A DNA stretch of 64,000 nucleotides from Bifidobacterium bifidum ATCC 29521 = JCM 1255 = DSM 20456 (GCF_001025135.1 NZ_AP012323.1:1674001-1738000), one strand, 5' to 3'. Counted from the stretch's first letter, positions 1 through 9,053 are shown. The notes: a model not told the origin generated them from the letters alone. Numbers and translations: made by a program.

Positions 1-671
1 CCGATCAGCGTCTTGAGCGCATTGATCTGATGGAACGGACCGATCTTGCCTGCGTCGAGCACCGCGAGCGCGCACGTGCCGGCACCGGCACCGAAATATC
101 CGCTGTATACCGCCACGAACGCGACGCCGAGCCATATCCACCATGGGTCCTTGGACATGGGTTGTGTCGATGCGGGAGCCGACGCGGGCGCGCCGTCGCT
201 CCCCTGCCCTTGTGGCGTCGTCAGGGATCTGGCCTGGGCCATGACGTCCGCCGCGGCCTGCCGCGCCTGCATGCGGCCGCGCGGATTGACCGCTATGATC
301 AGCGAGCTGAACAGGATCAGCGGCGGAACGGCGAATTCGAAGATCTTCGGGTCGAGGCTGAGCAGCAGCGCAGCGCCGGCGACGCCTCCCACCGCGCCGA
401 TGCTTACGTAGGTGATGGAACGCAGCCGCTGCCCGCGCAGCTCCTTGCGGGCGCCCAGCACGCCACCGATGCCGGTGCCGATCACGCCGACGGTATTGCT
501 CGCGTTGGCGAGGACCGGCGGAATACCCAGCGCCAGCAGGGCCGGATACGATACCAGCGAAGACGCGCCGACCGCATATCCCACGAATCCGGCACCGATG
601 CCGGCCAGCAGGATCAGCAGCATCGTCATCAGCGAAAAACCGGCAATCACCACCGCATCAACTCCCCGCAT
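1..671 (-). CDS. TSUP-family (TauE/SafE) membrane permease, 3' end cut by window edge
   Basis: The minus strand stays open to base 1, so the C-terminus lies outside the window. The N-terminal part has hydrophobic helices, an NASNTVG motif near residue 50 and, after a hydrophilic loop, SGYFGAGAG. Paired motifs of this kind mark the TauE/SafE (TSUP) family, which moves sulfite, sulfoacetate or other small organic anions across the membrane. The substrate cannot be read from sequence. The ATG at 671 has no clear ribosome site. A GTG at 653 sits 8 bases behind GGGGAG and may be the true start. Confidence 0.8.
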   Translation of the reverse strand, partial: MRGVDAVVIAGFSLMTMLLILLAGIGAGFVGYAVGASSLVSYPALLALGIPPVLANASNTVGVIGTGIGGVLGARKELRGQRLRSITYVSIGAVGGVAGAALLLSLDPKIFEFAVPPLILFSSLIIAVNPRGRMQARQAAADVMAQARSLTTPQGQGSDGAPASAPASTQPMSKDPWWIWLGVAFVAVYSGYFGAGAGTCALAVLDAGKIGPFHQINALKTLI

Positions 672-801
672 ATATGGACATCCCGACTCAGGGAGAATAC
701 GTCAAAGCGGCACGGCCCGCAGCCGCTCGTCAACATAGCGGACATGAATCACGATGCGCGACGCGGTCGCACGATGGCCCGCGCTACAGCGATCCGAGTG
801 C

Positions 802-960
802 TCAGGCCTCCCCGCGCGGCACCGCGCCCGACAAGGACGCCGCATGATTGGCCACGCGCAGTTGCCCGTACACCAGCGCCCGCGTGAAATGGTGCGCGCA
901 CAGACCATTACTTTCCGCAGGATTATGGCATCCCGCGATATTGCAGGTACGTTCCGACAT
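802..960 (-). CDS. 52-residue protein with a Cys/His zinc-knuckle-like motif
   Basis: The ATG at 960 follows a strong purine-rich ribosome site (GGAAGGGGG). The protein begins MSERTCNIAGCHNP and carries a Cys-x4-Cys ... Cys-x2-His pattern (CNIAGC, then GLCAHH), which looks like a small metal-binding fold. Short proteins with this pattern occur in actinobacteria and their phages, but I cannot assign a function. It lies between the TSUP permease and a transposase scrap. Confidence 0.5.
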   Translation of the reverse strand: MSERTCNIAGCHNPAESNGLCAHHFTRALVYGQLRVANHAASLSGAVPRGEA

Positions 961-1031
961 AACAGCCCCCTTCCACCGCCCCCCCCATGGATTACGGTGA
1001 TCTTCTCTGAGGCTTCTGATGTTTTTGTGGG

Positions 1032-1223
1032 TTAGATTACGGGTTGTGGCAGTCGGATGTCGAGTCCGCCGCATCTGGGCATGACCAGGGCGATGAGGTT
1101 GGTGACGCGGTGGAAGCCGTAGGCCATGCGGACGGTGACCTTGATCCTGTTGTTGAACGCCTCCGACTGCCCGGCGGTCAGCCTGTCGGGGTCCTTCAAT
1201 ACGGCGTACCCGGCGCCGCGCAT
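1032..1223 (-). pseudogene. ISL3-family transposase remnant, internally deleted
   Basis: The reading frame joins two pieces typical of bifidobacterial ISL3 transposases: LKDPDRLTAGQ from the middle of the enzyme and NNRIKVTVRMAYGF ... LIALVM from its C-terminal end. The linker between them and the whole N-terminal half, with most of the DDE catalytic core, are missing. It cannot be functional. I see no terminal inverted repeats around it. Confidence 0.75.
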
Positions 1224-1278
1224 GCGCCTGGCCGCCTCCCCGTCGCCGCCGCGCGGGCGACCGCCGTCACGGCGGCGG

Positions 1279-2397
1279 TCATTGCTTCGTCGCGATCACC
1301 GACGTCGCGGCTGTCGCGGCGAACCCCTTGAGTACGTCTGCCATCACGTCACGGTCCTCGGCGTCGATGCCGCGGACGGCGGCGAGCATGACCGGCAACG
1401 ACTGCGTCCAATGCGAGGTGAGTTCGCCGAACGTGTCATACCCGCCGGCCTCGAGGACGGCGAACAGGTTCTCGATGAACCGGCGGCGATGCTCGTCATC
1501 GAACTTCGCCATCCACCCGTTGATCGTGCGCGCCAGATACCGGGAGCTCGCGGACAGGCCGCCGGCGTGCACGAACTCGCCGCGCTCGACCTGCCAGTTC
1601 AACGCGAAATGCTGCATGATGCTGGCGCCGTCGCTGGAGACGATCGTATAGCCGTCCTCCACATGCTCGCGCATCTCGAACAGCATGCCGACGATCGACG
1701 ATTCCGGCACCGACTTGTCGACGAGCGGCGCGACCCGCGCATAACCGGGAGTATCGAAGAAGTCGGCGTCGAAGCCCGGCCCGTCATGGCAGAACACGGC
1801 GATAAGGCGCTCCTGCACCGCGGCAGGCGCGTTTGCGGCCGCATACACCGCCAGATTGCCGCCTTTGGAATGGCCGCCGACCATGAGCGGGCCGTCCCGG
1901 CGCCCCGCGATGTCGGCCAGATACCGCGCGGCGGACTCCTGCGCGGCGACCGGACGACGGAACGCCATCGCGAAATCCTCCTTCCAGCCGACGATCGTGC
2001 TGTCGGTGCCGCGGAACGCGACGTACGATGAGCCGTCGCCGACGTCGAACACGCAGGCGGAGAACTGCTTGGTGGTCTCGGGGTCGAACTCGTCCACGTA
2101 GCCGCCGACGCGCAGATCCCGCCAGCGCGGGCTTTCGCACATCGCCCGCAACAGGTCGACATTCATCGACGGCGACCACACCTTGCCGAACATGTCGTCA
2201 TAGCATTCCGCGCGCAGCAGGTCCCTGACGCCCACCATGGCGAGGTCGACGTCCGTCGCCTCCGCATCGAGTCTCGGCACGTTGACGGGCATCCGCGCGT
2301 ATGACAGCTGCGCGAGCGCCAGACTGTCGACCTCGTTGAACGGACGGTCGGCGAACGTGTCCTCGTTCGCGCGGATGTCATCGATGATGTTCCCCAT
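1279..2397 (-). CDS. Mbeg1-like (DUF2974) alpha/beta hydrolase
   Basis: The 372-residue protein has a lipase-like core: AFRGTDSTIVGWKEDF in the N-terminal half followed by GGHSKGGNLAVYAA, whose serine is the expected nucleophile. The HSKGGNLA motif is the hallmark of Mbeg1-like proteins (DUF2974), bacterial relatives of class 3 lipases whose substrates are largely unknown. There is no signal peptide, so it should be cytosolic. I chose the ATG at 2397 because GGGAGG lies 5 bases upstream. It is divergent from metY. Confidence 0.85.
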   Translation of the reverse strand: MGNIIDDIRANEDTFADRPFNEVDSLALAQLSYARMPVNVPRLDAEATDVDLAMVGVRDLLRAECYDDMFGKVWSPSMNVDLLRAMCESPRWRDLRVGGYVDEFDPETTKQFSACVFDVGDGSSYVAFRGTDSTIVGWKEDFAMAFRRPVAAQESAARYLADIAGRRDGPLMVGGHSKGGNLAVYAAANAPAAVQERLIAVFCHDGPGFDADFFDTPGYARVAPLVDKSVPESSIVGMLFEMREHVEDGYTIVSSDGASIMQHFALNWQVERGEFVHAGGLSASSRYLARTINGWMAKFDDEHRRRFIENLFAVLEAGGYDTFGELTSHWTQSLPVMLAAVRGIDAEDRDVMADVLKGFAATAATSVIATKQ

Positions 2398-2557
2398 GGC
2401 GGCCTCCCGTGATGCCATCGATTCTACGCGCTCCCCTTCACACGCGACGCCCCGGCCGCCTGGCACGCGCCGACACGCACTACAATGGTCTGATCACGTC
2501 AACATCACGCATGCATCCCATGCACGCCAAGCGGTTTCAAGCGCGAAGGAGAGCACT

Positions 2558-3835
2558 ATGACGCACATCGACACCACCTGTGTCCAAGGCGGATACCAGC
2601 CGGGCAACGGGGAGTCCCGCACTCCCCCGATCATCCAGGCCACGACGTTCAAGTACACGTCGAGCGAGCAGATGAGCCGACTGTTCGACCTGTCCGAATC
2701 CGGCTACTTCTACACCCGTCTGCAGAACCCGACCAACGACACGGTCGCCGCCAAGATCTGCGAGCTCGAAGGCGGCGCGGCCGCGATGCTCACCAGCTCC
2801 GGCCAGGCGGCGAACTTCTTCGCCCTGTTCAACATCTGCAACGCGGGCGACCATATCGTGGCCTCGTCCGCGATCTACGGCGGCACGTTCAACCTCATCA
2901 ACGTGACGATGCGCAAGATGGGCATCGAATGCACGTTCGTGAGCCCCGACTGCACGCCCGAGGAGCTGGACGCCGCGTTCCGGCCGAACACCAAGGCCGT
3001 GTTCGGCGAATCCATCTCCAACCCGGCGCTCATCGTGCTGGACTTCGACAAGTTCACCGCCGCCGCGCACGACCACGGCGTGCCGATCATCGTCGACAAC
3101 ACGTTCCCCACGCCGGTCAACTGCCGCCCGTTCGACTACGGCGTCGACATCGTCACGCACGCGACCACCAAGTACATGGACGGCCACGGCTCCTGCGTGG
3201 GCGGCGCGATCGTCGACTCCGGCCGCTTCGACTGGATGGCCCACGCCGACAAGTTCCCGGGACTGACCACGCCCGACGACTCGTACCACGGCGTCACCTA
3301 CGCCACCGACTTCGGCCCGGCCGCCTACATCATCAAGGCCACCGCGCAGCTCATGCGCGACTTCGGTTCCACGCCGGCGCCGATCAACTCGTGGATCATG
3401 GGCATGCACCTGGAGTCGCTGGCCGTGCGCATGGAACGCCATTGCGCCAACGCACTCGCCGTGGCGAGGTTCCTCGAAGCCGACCCGCGCATCTCATGGG
3501 TGAGCTACCCGGGGCTGGAAGGCGACCGCAACCATGCGCTGGCCGCCAAGTACATGCCGAACGGCACGTGCGGCGTGATCTCCTTCGGCGTGCCCGGCGG
3601 GCGCGACACGGTCTCCTCGCTGCTCGACCATTTCCGGATGATCTCGATCGCCACGCACGTGGCGGATGCGCGCAGCTGCACGCTCTACCCGGCAGGCACC
3701 ACCCACCGCCAGCTCACCGAGGAGCAGCTTGAGGAGGCCGGCGTCGGCATCGACCTGGTACGCCTGAGCTGCGGCATCGAAAACGCCGATGACATCATCG
3801 CCGACCTCAGGCAGGCCATGGACGCCGTGCTCTGA
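2558..3835 (+). CDS. metY: O-acetylhomoserine sulfhydrylase
   Basis: This 425-residue PLP enzyme of the Cys/Met metabolism family should make homocysteine from O-acetylhomoserine and sulfide in the cytosol. It begins THIDTTCVQGGY, has the active-site tyrosine stretch YTRLQNPTND, and carries the PLP lysine at residue 205 in HATTKYMDGHG. The length and the TTKY/DGHG context fit MetY better than cystathionine gamma-synthase, but the two cannot be separated with certainty by eye. The start at 2558 has AAGGAGAG upstream. A longer open frame reaching back to 2237 lacks a ribosome site and overlaps the neighbouring gene. Confidence 0.9.
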   Translation: MTHIDTTCVQGGYQPGNGESRTPPIIQATTFKYTSSEQMSRLFDLSESGYFYTRLQNPTNDTVAAKICELEGGAAAMLTSSGQAANFFALFNICNAGDHIVASSAIYGGTFNLINVTMRKMGIECTFVSPDCTPEELDAAFRPNTKAVFGESISNPALIVLDFDKFTAAAHDHGVPIIVDNTFPTPVNCRPFDYGVDIVTHATTKYMDGHGSCVGGAIVDSGRFDWMAHADKFPGLTTPDDSYHGVTYATDFGPAAYIIKATAQLMRDFGSTPAPINSWIMGMHLESLAVRMERHCANALAVARFLEADPRISWVSYPGLEGDRNHALAAKYMPNGTCGVISFGVPGGRDTVSSLLDHFRMISIATHVADARSCTLYPAGTTHRQLTEEQLEEAGVGIDLVRLSCGIENADDIIADLRQAMDAVL

Positions 3836-3939
3836 TCAATCATCGATTTCGCTCAGCCGGCTCGCAAAATCATTCTCGGACACGCTCTCCCGGATCCGCT
3901 TCGCGAGCCGGCATCAGTCAGCGGGGAAGCCCAATCACG

Positions 3940-4257
3940 TCAGCCGACGTGGCGCTCGAAGCGGTGGAAGCCGGTGATGCGGTCGATCTCGGCCATGGCG
4001 TCGACGGGGATCTGGAAGCCGGATGCCTTGAGGTTGTTCTCCAGCTGGCCGGGCTTGCTCGCCCCGGCGATCACGCAGCTGATTTCAGGATGCTGCAGGA
4101 TCCATGCCATCGACAGGACCGGCAGGTTCGTGCCAAGCTCGTCGGCGACGCCACGCAGCCGCTCCACCATGTCCAGGTTCTCATCGGTGAGCAGGTCGTT
4201 GATCTGGTGATCCGCCTGCCATGTGGCACGCGACCCGGCCGGCAGCGGCTGAACCAC
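3940..4257 (-). pseudogene. aldo/keto reductase, C-terminal fragment
   Basis: About 105 codons encode the end of an aldo/keto reductase: LSMAWILQHPEISCVIAGASKPGQLENNL is the conserved NADPH-binding C-terminal region. The TIM-barrel N-terminus with the catalytic Asp, Tyr and Lys is absent. Its upstream edge meets a truncated MFS transporter read in another frame, so a deletion joined two unrelated genes. No ribosome site is present. Confidence 0.8.
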
Positions 4258-4660
4258 AGTGATCGGGTACAGAATGACGCTTCAGCATGCCGCCGACCAC
4301 CGTGGCCGACACGGCGCCGAGCACCGCGCCGGGCAACAGGGCGAGAGCTCCCAGCACCGTGCCGGCGGTGAAGATCGCGATCGCCATGATGAACAGGGTC
4401 TTCGTGGCGAATTTGCGCACCATGAACGGCGAGCTGGGGATCGACACCGACAGCAACAGCAGGTAGCCGGCGGTCAGCCATTGCACGACCGATGCGCTGA
4501 TCGAGAATTCCTCCATCAGTGTGGAGTAGGCGATGTTCAGCGACGCTTCCGACAGGATGCCGAGGAACGTCAGGATGGCCAAAGGCACCACGACGATGAC
4601 GAGTTTCGTGGCGACCGGCTCTTTGCCGCCGTGGGGCAGGCGTGCGGTTGATGTGCTCAT
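4258..4660 (-). pseudogene. MFS drug-exporter N-terminal fragment (DHA2-like)
   Basis: Starting at ATG 4660 behind AGGAAAGG, about 125 codons encode the first transmembrane helices of a 14-helix drug-export MFS protein, with the family signature LSEASLNIAYSTLMEEF and WLTAGYLLLL. The frame then runs into the aldo/keto reductase remnant and stops at 4181. Only about a quarter of the transporter is left. It overlaps the stop of the preceding marR remnant (ATGA), which shows the original operon order regulator then transporter. Confidence 0.8.
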
Positions 4661-4998
4661 TGTGTCCTTTCCTTGATTTCCGGTACCCGGATGCGGCCGG
4701 ATGCGCGGCGGATGGGCTGCGGCCGCGGGATCGGGCCGGCCGTCGTCTCGGCGAGCACGTCGCCCAGATGCGCGTGGTACTCCTCGACGTAGGTTCGGCG
4801 CAGGTCGAGTTCCCGCGCCGTGAGCGTGAGTGTGACGGCACGGCGGTCGGAGGGGTCGGCGTGCTTGTCGAGCAGTCCGATGGAAGTCATGTCGTTGACC
4901 AGTTTGGTGACGCTCGGCGTGGTGACGCCGAGGAACGCGCTTACATCGCATTCCCGTGCGGTGCCGACCGACTGCCCGTTGGGTTCGTTGAGTAGATG
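4657..4998 (-). pseudogene. MarR-family regulator lacking its N-terminus
   Basis: The frame carries the recognition helix and wing of a MarR regulator: DVSAFLGVTTPSVTKLVNDM followed by LLDKHADPSDRRAVTLTLT. Upstream of about 4998 the frame reaches a stop with no ATG or GTG preceded by a ribosome site, so the first dimerisation helices are missing. It is translationally coupled to the MFS remnant. It probably once repressed that exporter. Confidence 0.65.
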
Positions 4999-5167
4999 AC
5001 ACCGTTCTCAGCACAGGAGCGGTATGATGCACGATCCGGCACGTCACCCCGTAAAGCCCGGTATACAGGGTACATACACCAGGCAAAACACGCCCGGCAG
5101 AATGGTCATACCGGCTCGATACCATATCTGCCATACTTACTCACCATCAAACATCACAGGAGATCTC

Positions 5168-6118
5168 ATGACCACGCTAGCCATTGATATCGGAGGAACC
5201 AAAATCGCCGCAGCCGTATGCGATGAAAACGATGCCATCACACATCGCTGGCGCGTTCCCACACCGATGGACGCCGACGCCATCAACCACCACATCGCCA
5301 ACATCTACCATGAGGCCGTCGCCGCCGGCCACGACGACATCCAGGCCATCGGCATCTCCGCGGCCGGCAACGTCGGCGCGGACCGCCGCACCCTCACCTT
5401 CGCCGCGAACATCCCCGCGTGGATCAACTACGACCTGTCCGAGCACATCGGCGCGCTCATCGACCATGCCGTGCCAGTCGTCGTCGAGAACGACGCCAAC
5501 TGCGCCGGCTGGGGCGAATACGTGCACGGTGCGGGCCAGGGCAGCTCGAACATGGTCGCGCTGACCGTAGGTACCGGACTGGGCGGAGCAATCGTCATCG
5601 ACGGGCGGCTGTACCGCGGATCGTTCGGCATGGCCGCGGAGCTCGGACACCTGCCGATGGTGCCGGATGGCGACACCTGCGGATGCGGGCTTCGCGGCTG
5701 CGCGGAACGCTACACGTCTGGAAGCGCGCTGGAACGGTTCGCCAAGTCCGCCGTGCGCCGACGCCCGCAGGACGCCGAACGCCTGATGGAGTTGTGCGGC
5801 GGCGACGTCGACAAGCTCGAAGGCCCGATGGTCTCGCAGGCCGCACAGGAGGGCGACGTGCTCGGCCTGTACGCCTTCGGCAAAATCGGCGAATGGCTCG
5901 GCCGCGCGATGGCCGCCACCGCCGCGGTGCTCGACCCGGACGTCTTCGTGATCGGCGGTGGCGTAGTGGCGGTCGGCGACATCCTGCTGGAGCCGGCGCG
6001 ATACAACTACCAGCGGTTCCTGGAGGGCAGCGCATACCGTGGCCACGCGAGCATCGTCGCCGCCACCGCCGGGCAGGACGCCGGCCTGATCGGCGCCGCC
6101 AACCTGGCACTGCGCTAA
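5168..6118 (+). CDS. glk: ROK-family glucokinase
   Basis: The 316-residue protein has the ROK layout: N-terminal phosphate loop AIDIGGTKIAAAV, the sugar-binding VVENDANCAGWGE, ALTVGTGLGGAIV, and the zinc motif CGCGLRGCAERY near residues 175-190. There is no N-terminal helix-turn-helix, so it is a kinase and not a NagC-type repressor. It most likely phosphorylates glucose with ATP in the cytosol, feeding the bifid shunt. Other hexoses are possible. The start at 5168 is set by ACAGGAG. Confidence 0.88.
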   Translation: MTTLAIDIGGTKIAAAVCDENDAITHRWRVPTPMDADAINHHIANIYHEAVAAGHDDIQAIGISAAGNVGADRRTLTFAANIPAWINYDLSEHIGALIDHAVPVVVENDANCAGWGEYVHGAGQGSSNMVALTVGTGLGGAIVIDGRLYRGSFGMAAELGHLPMVPDGDTCGCGLRGCAERYTSGSALERFAKSAVRRRPQDAERLMELCGGDVDKLEGPMVSQAAQEGDVLGLYAFGKIGEWLGRAMAATAAVLDPDVFVIGGGVVAVGDILLEPARYNYQRFLEGSAYRGHASIVAATAGQDAGLIGAANLALR

Positions 6119-6258
6119 GACGCGCGATGAGAGATGACGATCAGACGCAATCGCGACGCGTGCAACATCCCAACATGAACCGCACGCGGGCTTACGGGTT
6201 CTGATACGTGCACAACTCCCGCGAAACGGCATAATGCACGCGTTGTCCAACGCCAGAC

Positions 6259-6302
6259 GTGTACAACAGTGCATGACAACGATTTCATCCACTGTTGTAC
6301 AC
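6259..6302. repeat. 13-bp perfect inverted repeat (GTGTACAACAGTG)
   Basis: GTGTACAACAGTG at 6259-6271 is repeated as its exact complement at 6290-6302, with 18 bases between. Related words occur close by (GTTGTACACGAG at 6409-6420 and GTGCACAAC twice). The set looks like a cluster of protein-binding half-sites. No regulator gene sits beside it. Confidence 0.7.
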
Positions 6303-6426
6303 CGACCGCAATTCCAGAAACGTTGGAATTCCAACAAGACACACATCTACATGCATAGGTCTCCCAAAGCGCCTCGTGCACAACTGCCGCATTCGCCCGA
6401 TATGCGCACGTTGTACACGAGGTCCC

Positions 6427-6462
6427 CTTCGAAAAGACCTTCGAAAAGACCTTCGAAAAGAC
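6427..6462. repeat. 12-bp direct repeat, three copies
   Basis: CTTCGAAAAGAC occurs three times head to tail without interruption. The unit contains the palindrome TTCGAA. Copy number could change by slippage. It lies in non-coding DNA. Confidence 0.9.
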
Positions 6463-6966
6463 CTCCGGACCGAATCACATCCCTTTCATCTCCACCTCTC
6501 ACATGAAGCCGAACGCGGTGCCTGCCGTTATGCGAGATTCGCACCGGACACGGATCACAGATCCCGTTTACCTTGACCGACAACGGCCGACACCCTAAGA
6601 CAATGCGCGTTCGCGGTGGGAAATGCCACGAAATGTCGAAAACATGGGTTCTTGCCGGTTCGTGGCATGAAATATCCGACTTGTCTCATTGCTTGAAACA
6701 AAGGATACCGAATACTAGACAAGTCAGTAATTGGGCCTCCCATGCAGTTCTATTCGCGTCCCGGAAAAATCTTGCACGATACAACGAGAAAATTGCCGAA
6801 TCACCAGCAGCGTTCGAGCATCGCCGTATCCTCCCTCGCCCCACCCTCCGGCCCAGCCGCATCACAGCATGTGGTAGTCTTGCTGTTGTTCATATTGGGC
6901 GGCATTCCGATATGCCAGGAAAGCCGCGTTGCAAAGGTAGTACCGTTTTGATTTCTCGATGAGCGT

Positions 6967-7003
6967 CGCCGAGTGGCTTCATGAGCGAAGCCGTGCCTCG
7001 GCG
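6967..7003 (+). promoter_or_regulatory. leader hairpin upstream of the ABC-F gene
   Basis: CGCCGAG pairs with CTCGGCG (7 bp) and, nested inside, GGCTTC pairs with GAAGCC (6 bp) around a 6-base loop. The structure ends about 125 bases before the ABC-F start codon. No run of T follows, so it is not a plain terminator. Genes for antibiotic-resistance ABC-F proteins are often controlled by leader attenuation, and this hairpin is a candidate part of such a leader. Confidence 0.5.
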
Positions 7004-7127
7004 TACGCGATCGCAACTCACACCAATCACAGATCCGCAAACCGCATCGGCGAGATTGCGCCGATCCGGTTTCTGCATCCGCGCTTTATGTGAGTTTTCC
7101 CCCATTTCATCGAGAACAAGGAACCCA

Positions 7128-8720
7128 ATGATACCTGCACTGACCCTGACGAACATCGTTTTCACTTATCCGGGCACATCGGAGCCGCTGCTTGACGGCA
7201 TCGACGTCACTTTCGCACGCGGATGGACCGCCGTGCTCGGCGACAACGGCATCGGCAAGACGACGCTGGCCAAGCTCGCGATCGGCCGGCTCTCGCCAGA
7301 TGCCGGGCGCATATCGCCGACTCCGAACCGCCTGCATACCGGTTACTGCCCGCAGAACACCGACGAAACACCGGAGAATCTGGAGGACTTCGCCTGCGAC
7401 TGGTCACCGCAAGCCATGGAGATACGCCGTGAACTGGGCATCGGCGACGACTGGCCTTGGCGGCCCGGCACCCTGTCGGACGGCGAGGCGAAACGCCTGC
7501 AGATCGCATGTGCGTTGGCGACCGATCCCGACGTGCTGGTGCTGGACGAGCCGACGAACCACGTAGACCGGCCGACCCGCGAGCGCATCATCGCGGCATT
7601 GCGCTCGTATGACGGCATCGGCATCCTCGTCTCGCACGACGTGGCCTTGATTGACGCGGCGGCGAGCAGCTGCGCGTTGTTCGAACGAGATCATGTGCGC
7701 GGTCGTAACATCACCGTGGTGCGCGTGCGGCCGGGAAACTACTCCGCGGCATCCATGGATGCGCAACGGGAGCGGGCGGCGGCGGCAGGCATGGCGCGCA
7801 ACGCCCGGCGCGAATCCACGCGCATCGACGCGGTCAAGGAGCAGCGCCGACGGGCGGCGACGAGCGAGATAGCCGGCGCGGCCAAAGCGCACCGGCTCGT
7901 GAATCCGAAAGACCATGACGCGCGCAGTCGCATCAAGAAAAACCATAACCCCAGCCGGCTCGGCCCCGCGAGCGCCCGCATCGACGCACAGGCGACCGCC
8001 GCCCGGGAACGGGCCGCAGCCGTCGTCACCGCCACGAAGCGCTATGACGGAGACATCTGGATGGATGCCGAATCAAGCAACCGACGGGAGCTTGTGCGGC
8101 TGGAGCCCCAGATCATCCCGTACGCGCCGCAATCGCCGGATGGAGTCGGCGCGGCAGCGATATCGGAGACAGCGGGCCTGAAGATACCGATGCTGACCGT
8201 CGGACCGCATGACCGGATCGGCATCAGCGGGCCGAACGGCACCGGCAAGACCACGCTGGTCCGCACGCTGCTGCGCACGATCGCGATGCGGGAGCAGTAT
8301 TCCGGCATCCCGCTCCCCCGGCTGACGATCACGCAGAACACGACGGATCAGGATGCCCGGGAGGCGATGCGCCGGCTCACGGCGTTGACGCCCACCGACC
8401 GCGGTGATGTATTGTCGGCATTCGCGCAGCTCAACGTCGACCCAAGCCGCCTCCTCGCCGGTGGCAACCCGTCGCCGGGCGAATTGCGCAAGCTGCTGCT
8501 GTGCTTGGGATTGCGAGATCACCCGCATCTGATCGTGATGGACGAGCCGACCAACCATCTGGATCTGCATTCGATTCAGGCGCTGGCCCACGCGCTGGCC
8601 GGATACCCCGGCGCGCTGCTGCTCGTCTCTCACGACGAGGGATTCCTGGAGTGCGCAGCATCCATCCGCTGGACGCTGCATTCGGACGCCCTCGGCGGCG
8701 CGCAACTAACGGTCAGTTGA
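7128..8720 (+). CDS. ABC-F family ATPase (duplicated NBDs, no membrane domain)
   Basis: The 530-residue protein has two ABC ATPase domains and no transmembrane helices. Domain 1 has Walker A GDNGIGKTT, signature LSDGE and Walker B VLVLDEPTNHVD. Domain 2 has GPNGTGKTT, a variant signature PSPGELR and IVMDEPTNHLD. A basic, Ala/Arg-rich linker of roughly 100 residues joins them, as in ribosome-binding ABC-F proteins. Members either regulate translation or protect ribosomes from antibiotics. The divergence from EttA (20840-22519) and the long leader point to the protection class, but no drug can be named. The start at 7128 follows AAGGA. Confidence 0.85.
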   Translation: MIPALTLTNIVFTYPGTSEPLLDGIDVTFARGWTAVLGDNGIGKTTLAKLAIGRLSPDAGRISPTPNRLHTGYCPQNTDETPENLEDFACDWSPQAMEIRRELGIGDDWPWRPGTLSDGEAKRLQIACALATDPDVLVLDEPTNHVDRPTRERIIAALRSYDGIGILVSHDVALIDAAASSCALFERDHVRGRNITVVRVRPGNYSAASMDAQRERAAAAGMARNARRESTRIDAVKEQRRRAATSEIAGAAKAHRLVNPKDHDARSRIKKNHNPSRLGPASARIDAQATAARERAAAVVTATKRYDGDIWMDAESSNRRELVRLEPQIIPYAPQSPDGVGAAAISETAGLKIPMLTVGPHDRIGISGPNGTGKTTLVRTLLRTIAMREQYSGIPLPRLTITQNTTDQDAREAMRRLTALTPTDRGDVLSAFAQLNVDPSRLLAGGNPSPGELRKLLLCLGLRDHPHLIVMDEPTNHLDLHSIQALAHALAGYPGALLLVSHDEGFLECAASIRWTLHSDALGGAQLTVS

Positions 8721-9053
8721 CGCCACCATGACCAGCGTCTTGGCCTTGACCCATTTGAGCAGGAAGCCGACGCACGGCAGCGCCACGCCGACGGCCAGCA
8801 TATAGCCGACGACCATCCATTGGGCGGTGCCGGATGGCACGGAGAACTCGTCCATCAGATCGGGCAGCGCGATGTTCATCGACGTTTCCGACAGCATGCC
8901 CAGGAACGCGCCGATGTACAGTCCCAGCATCACCTTGTGCGGATGCCTGAATTTCGGGGATTCGGCGGGAATATCATGTGCAGAGCCGTGTTCTGCGGCC
9001 GCGTGTTCTTGCAGGGTTGTTTCTTTCGAAGTTGTCTGGATCGCGGACAACAT
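8706..9053 (-). pseudogene. second truncated MFS drug-exporter gene
   Basis: About 115 codons encode a hydrophilic N-terminus and the first three helices of a drug-export MFS protein (GMLSETSMNIALPDLMDEF, QWMVVGYMLAVG). The frame ends after KTLVMVAS, where the fourth helix should begin. The remnant overlaps the 3' end of the ABC-F gene by 15 bases, so a deletion brought the two convergent genes together. It is a paralogue of the fragment at 4258-4660, cut at almost the same structural position. Confidence 0.75.

Larger units (their letters stand above)
6119..7127. other. 1-kb non-coding stretch with several repeats and a leader hairpin
   Basis: I see no convincing gene between glucokinase and the ABC-F gene. 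Short open frames exist but lack ribosome sites and recognisable content. The stretch holds a 13-bp inverted repeat, a 12-bp tandem triplet, a 10-bp inverted repeat (6623-6632 with 6659-6668) and, near the ABC-F gene, a strong composite hairpin. These are listed separately. Confidence 0.6.

Noticed and set aside
2237..2557. N-terminal extension of metY to 2237
   Set aside because: The extra 107 codons overlap the divergent hydrolase gene, are not PLP-enzyme-like and lack a ribosome site. AAGGAGAG fixes the start at 2558.
6427..6462. CRISPR-like array
   Set aside because: The repeats are 12 bases long and have no spacers, and no cas genes are present anywhere in the window.
6934..6947. GGTAGTACCG resembling a T-box antiterminator bulge
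   Set aside because: The upstream stem I and specifier loop of a T-box are not recognisable, the following gene is an ABC-F ATPase, and the match covers only a few bases.
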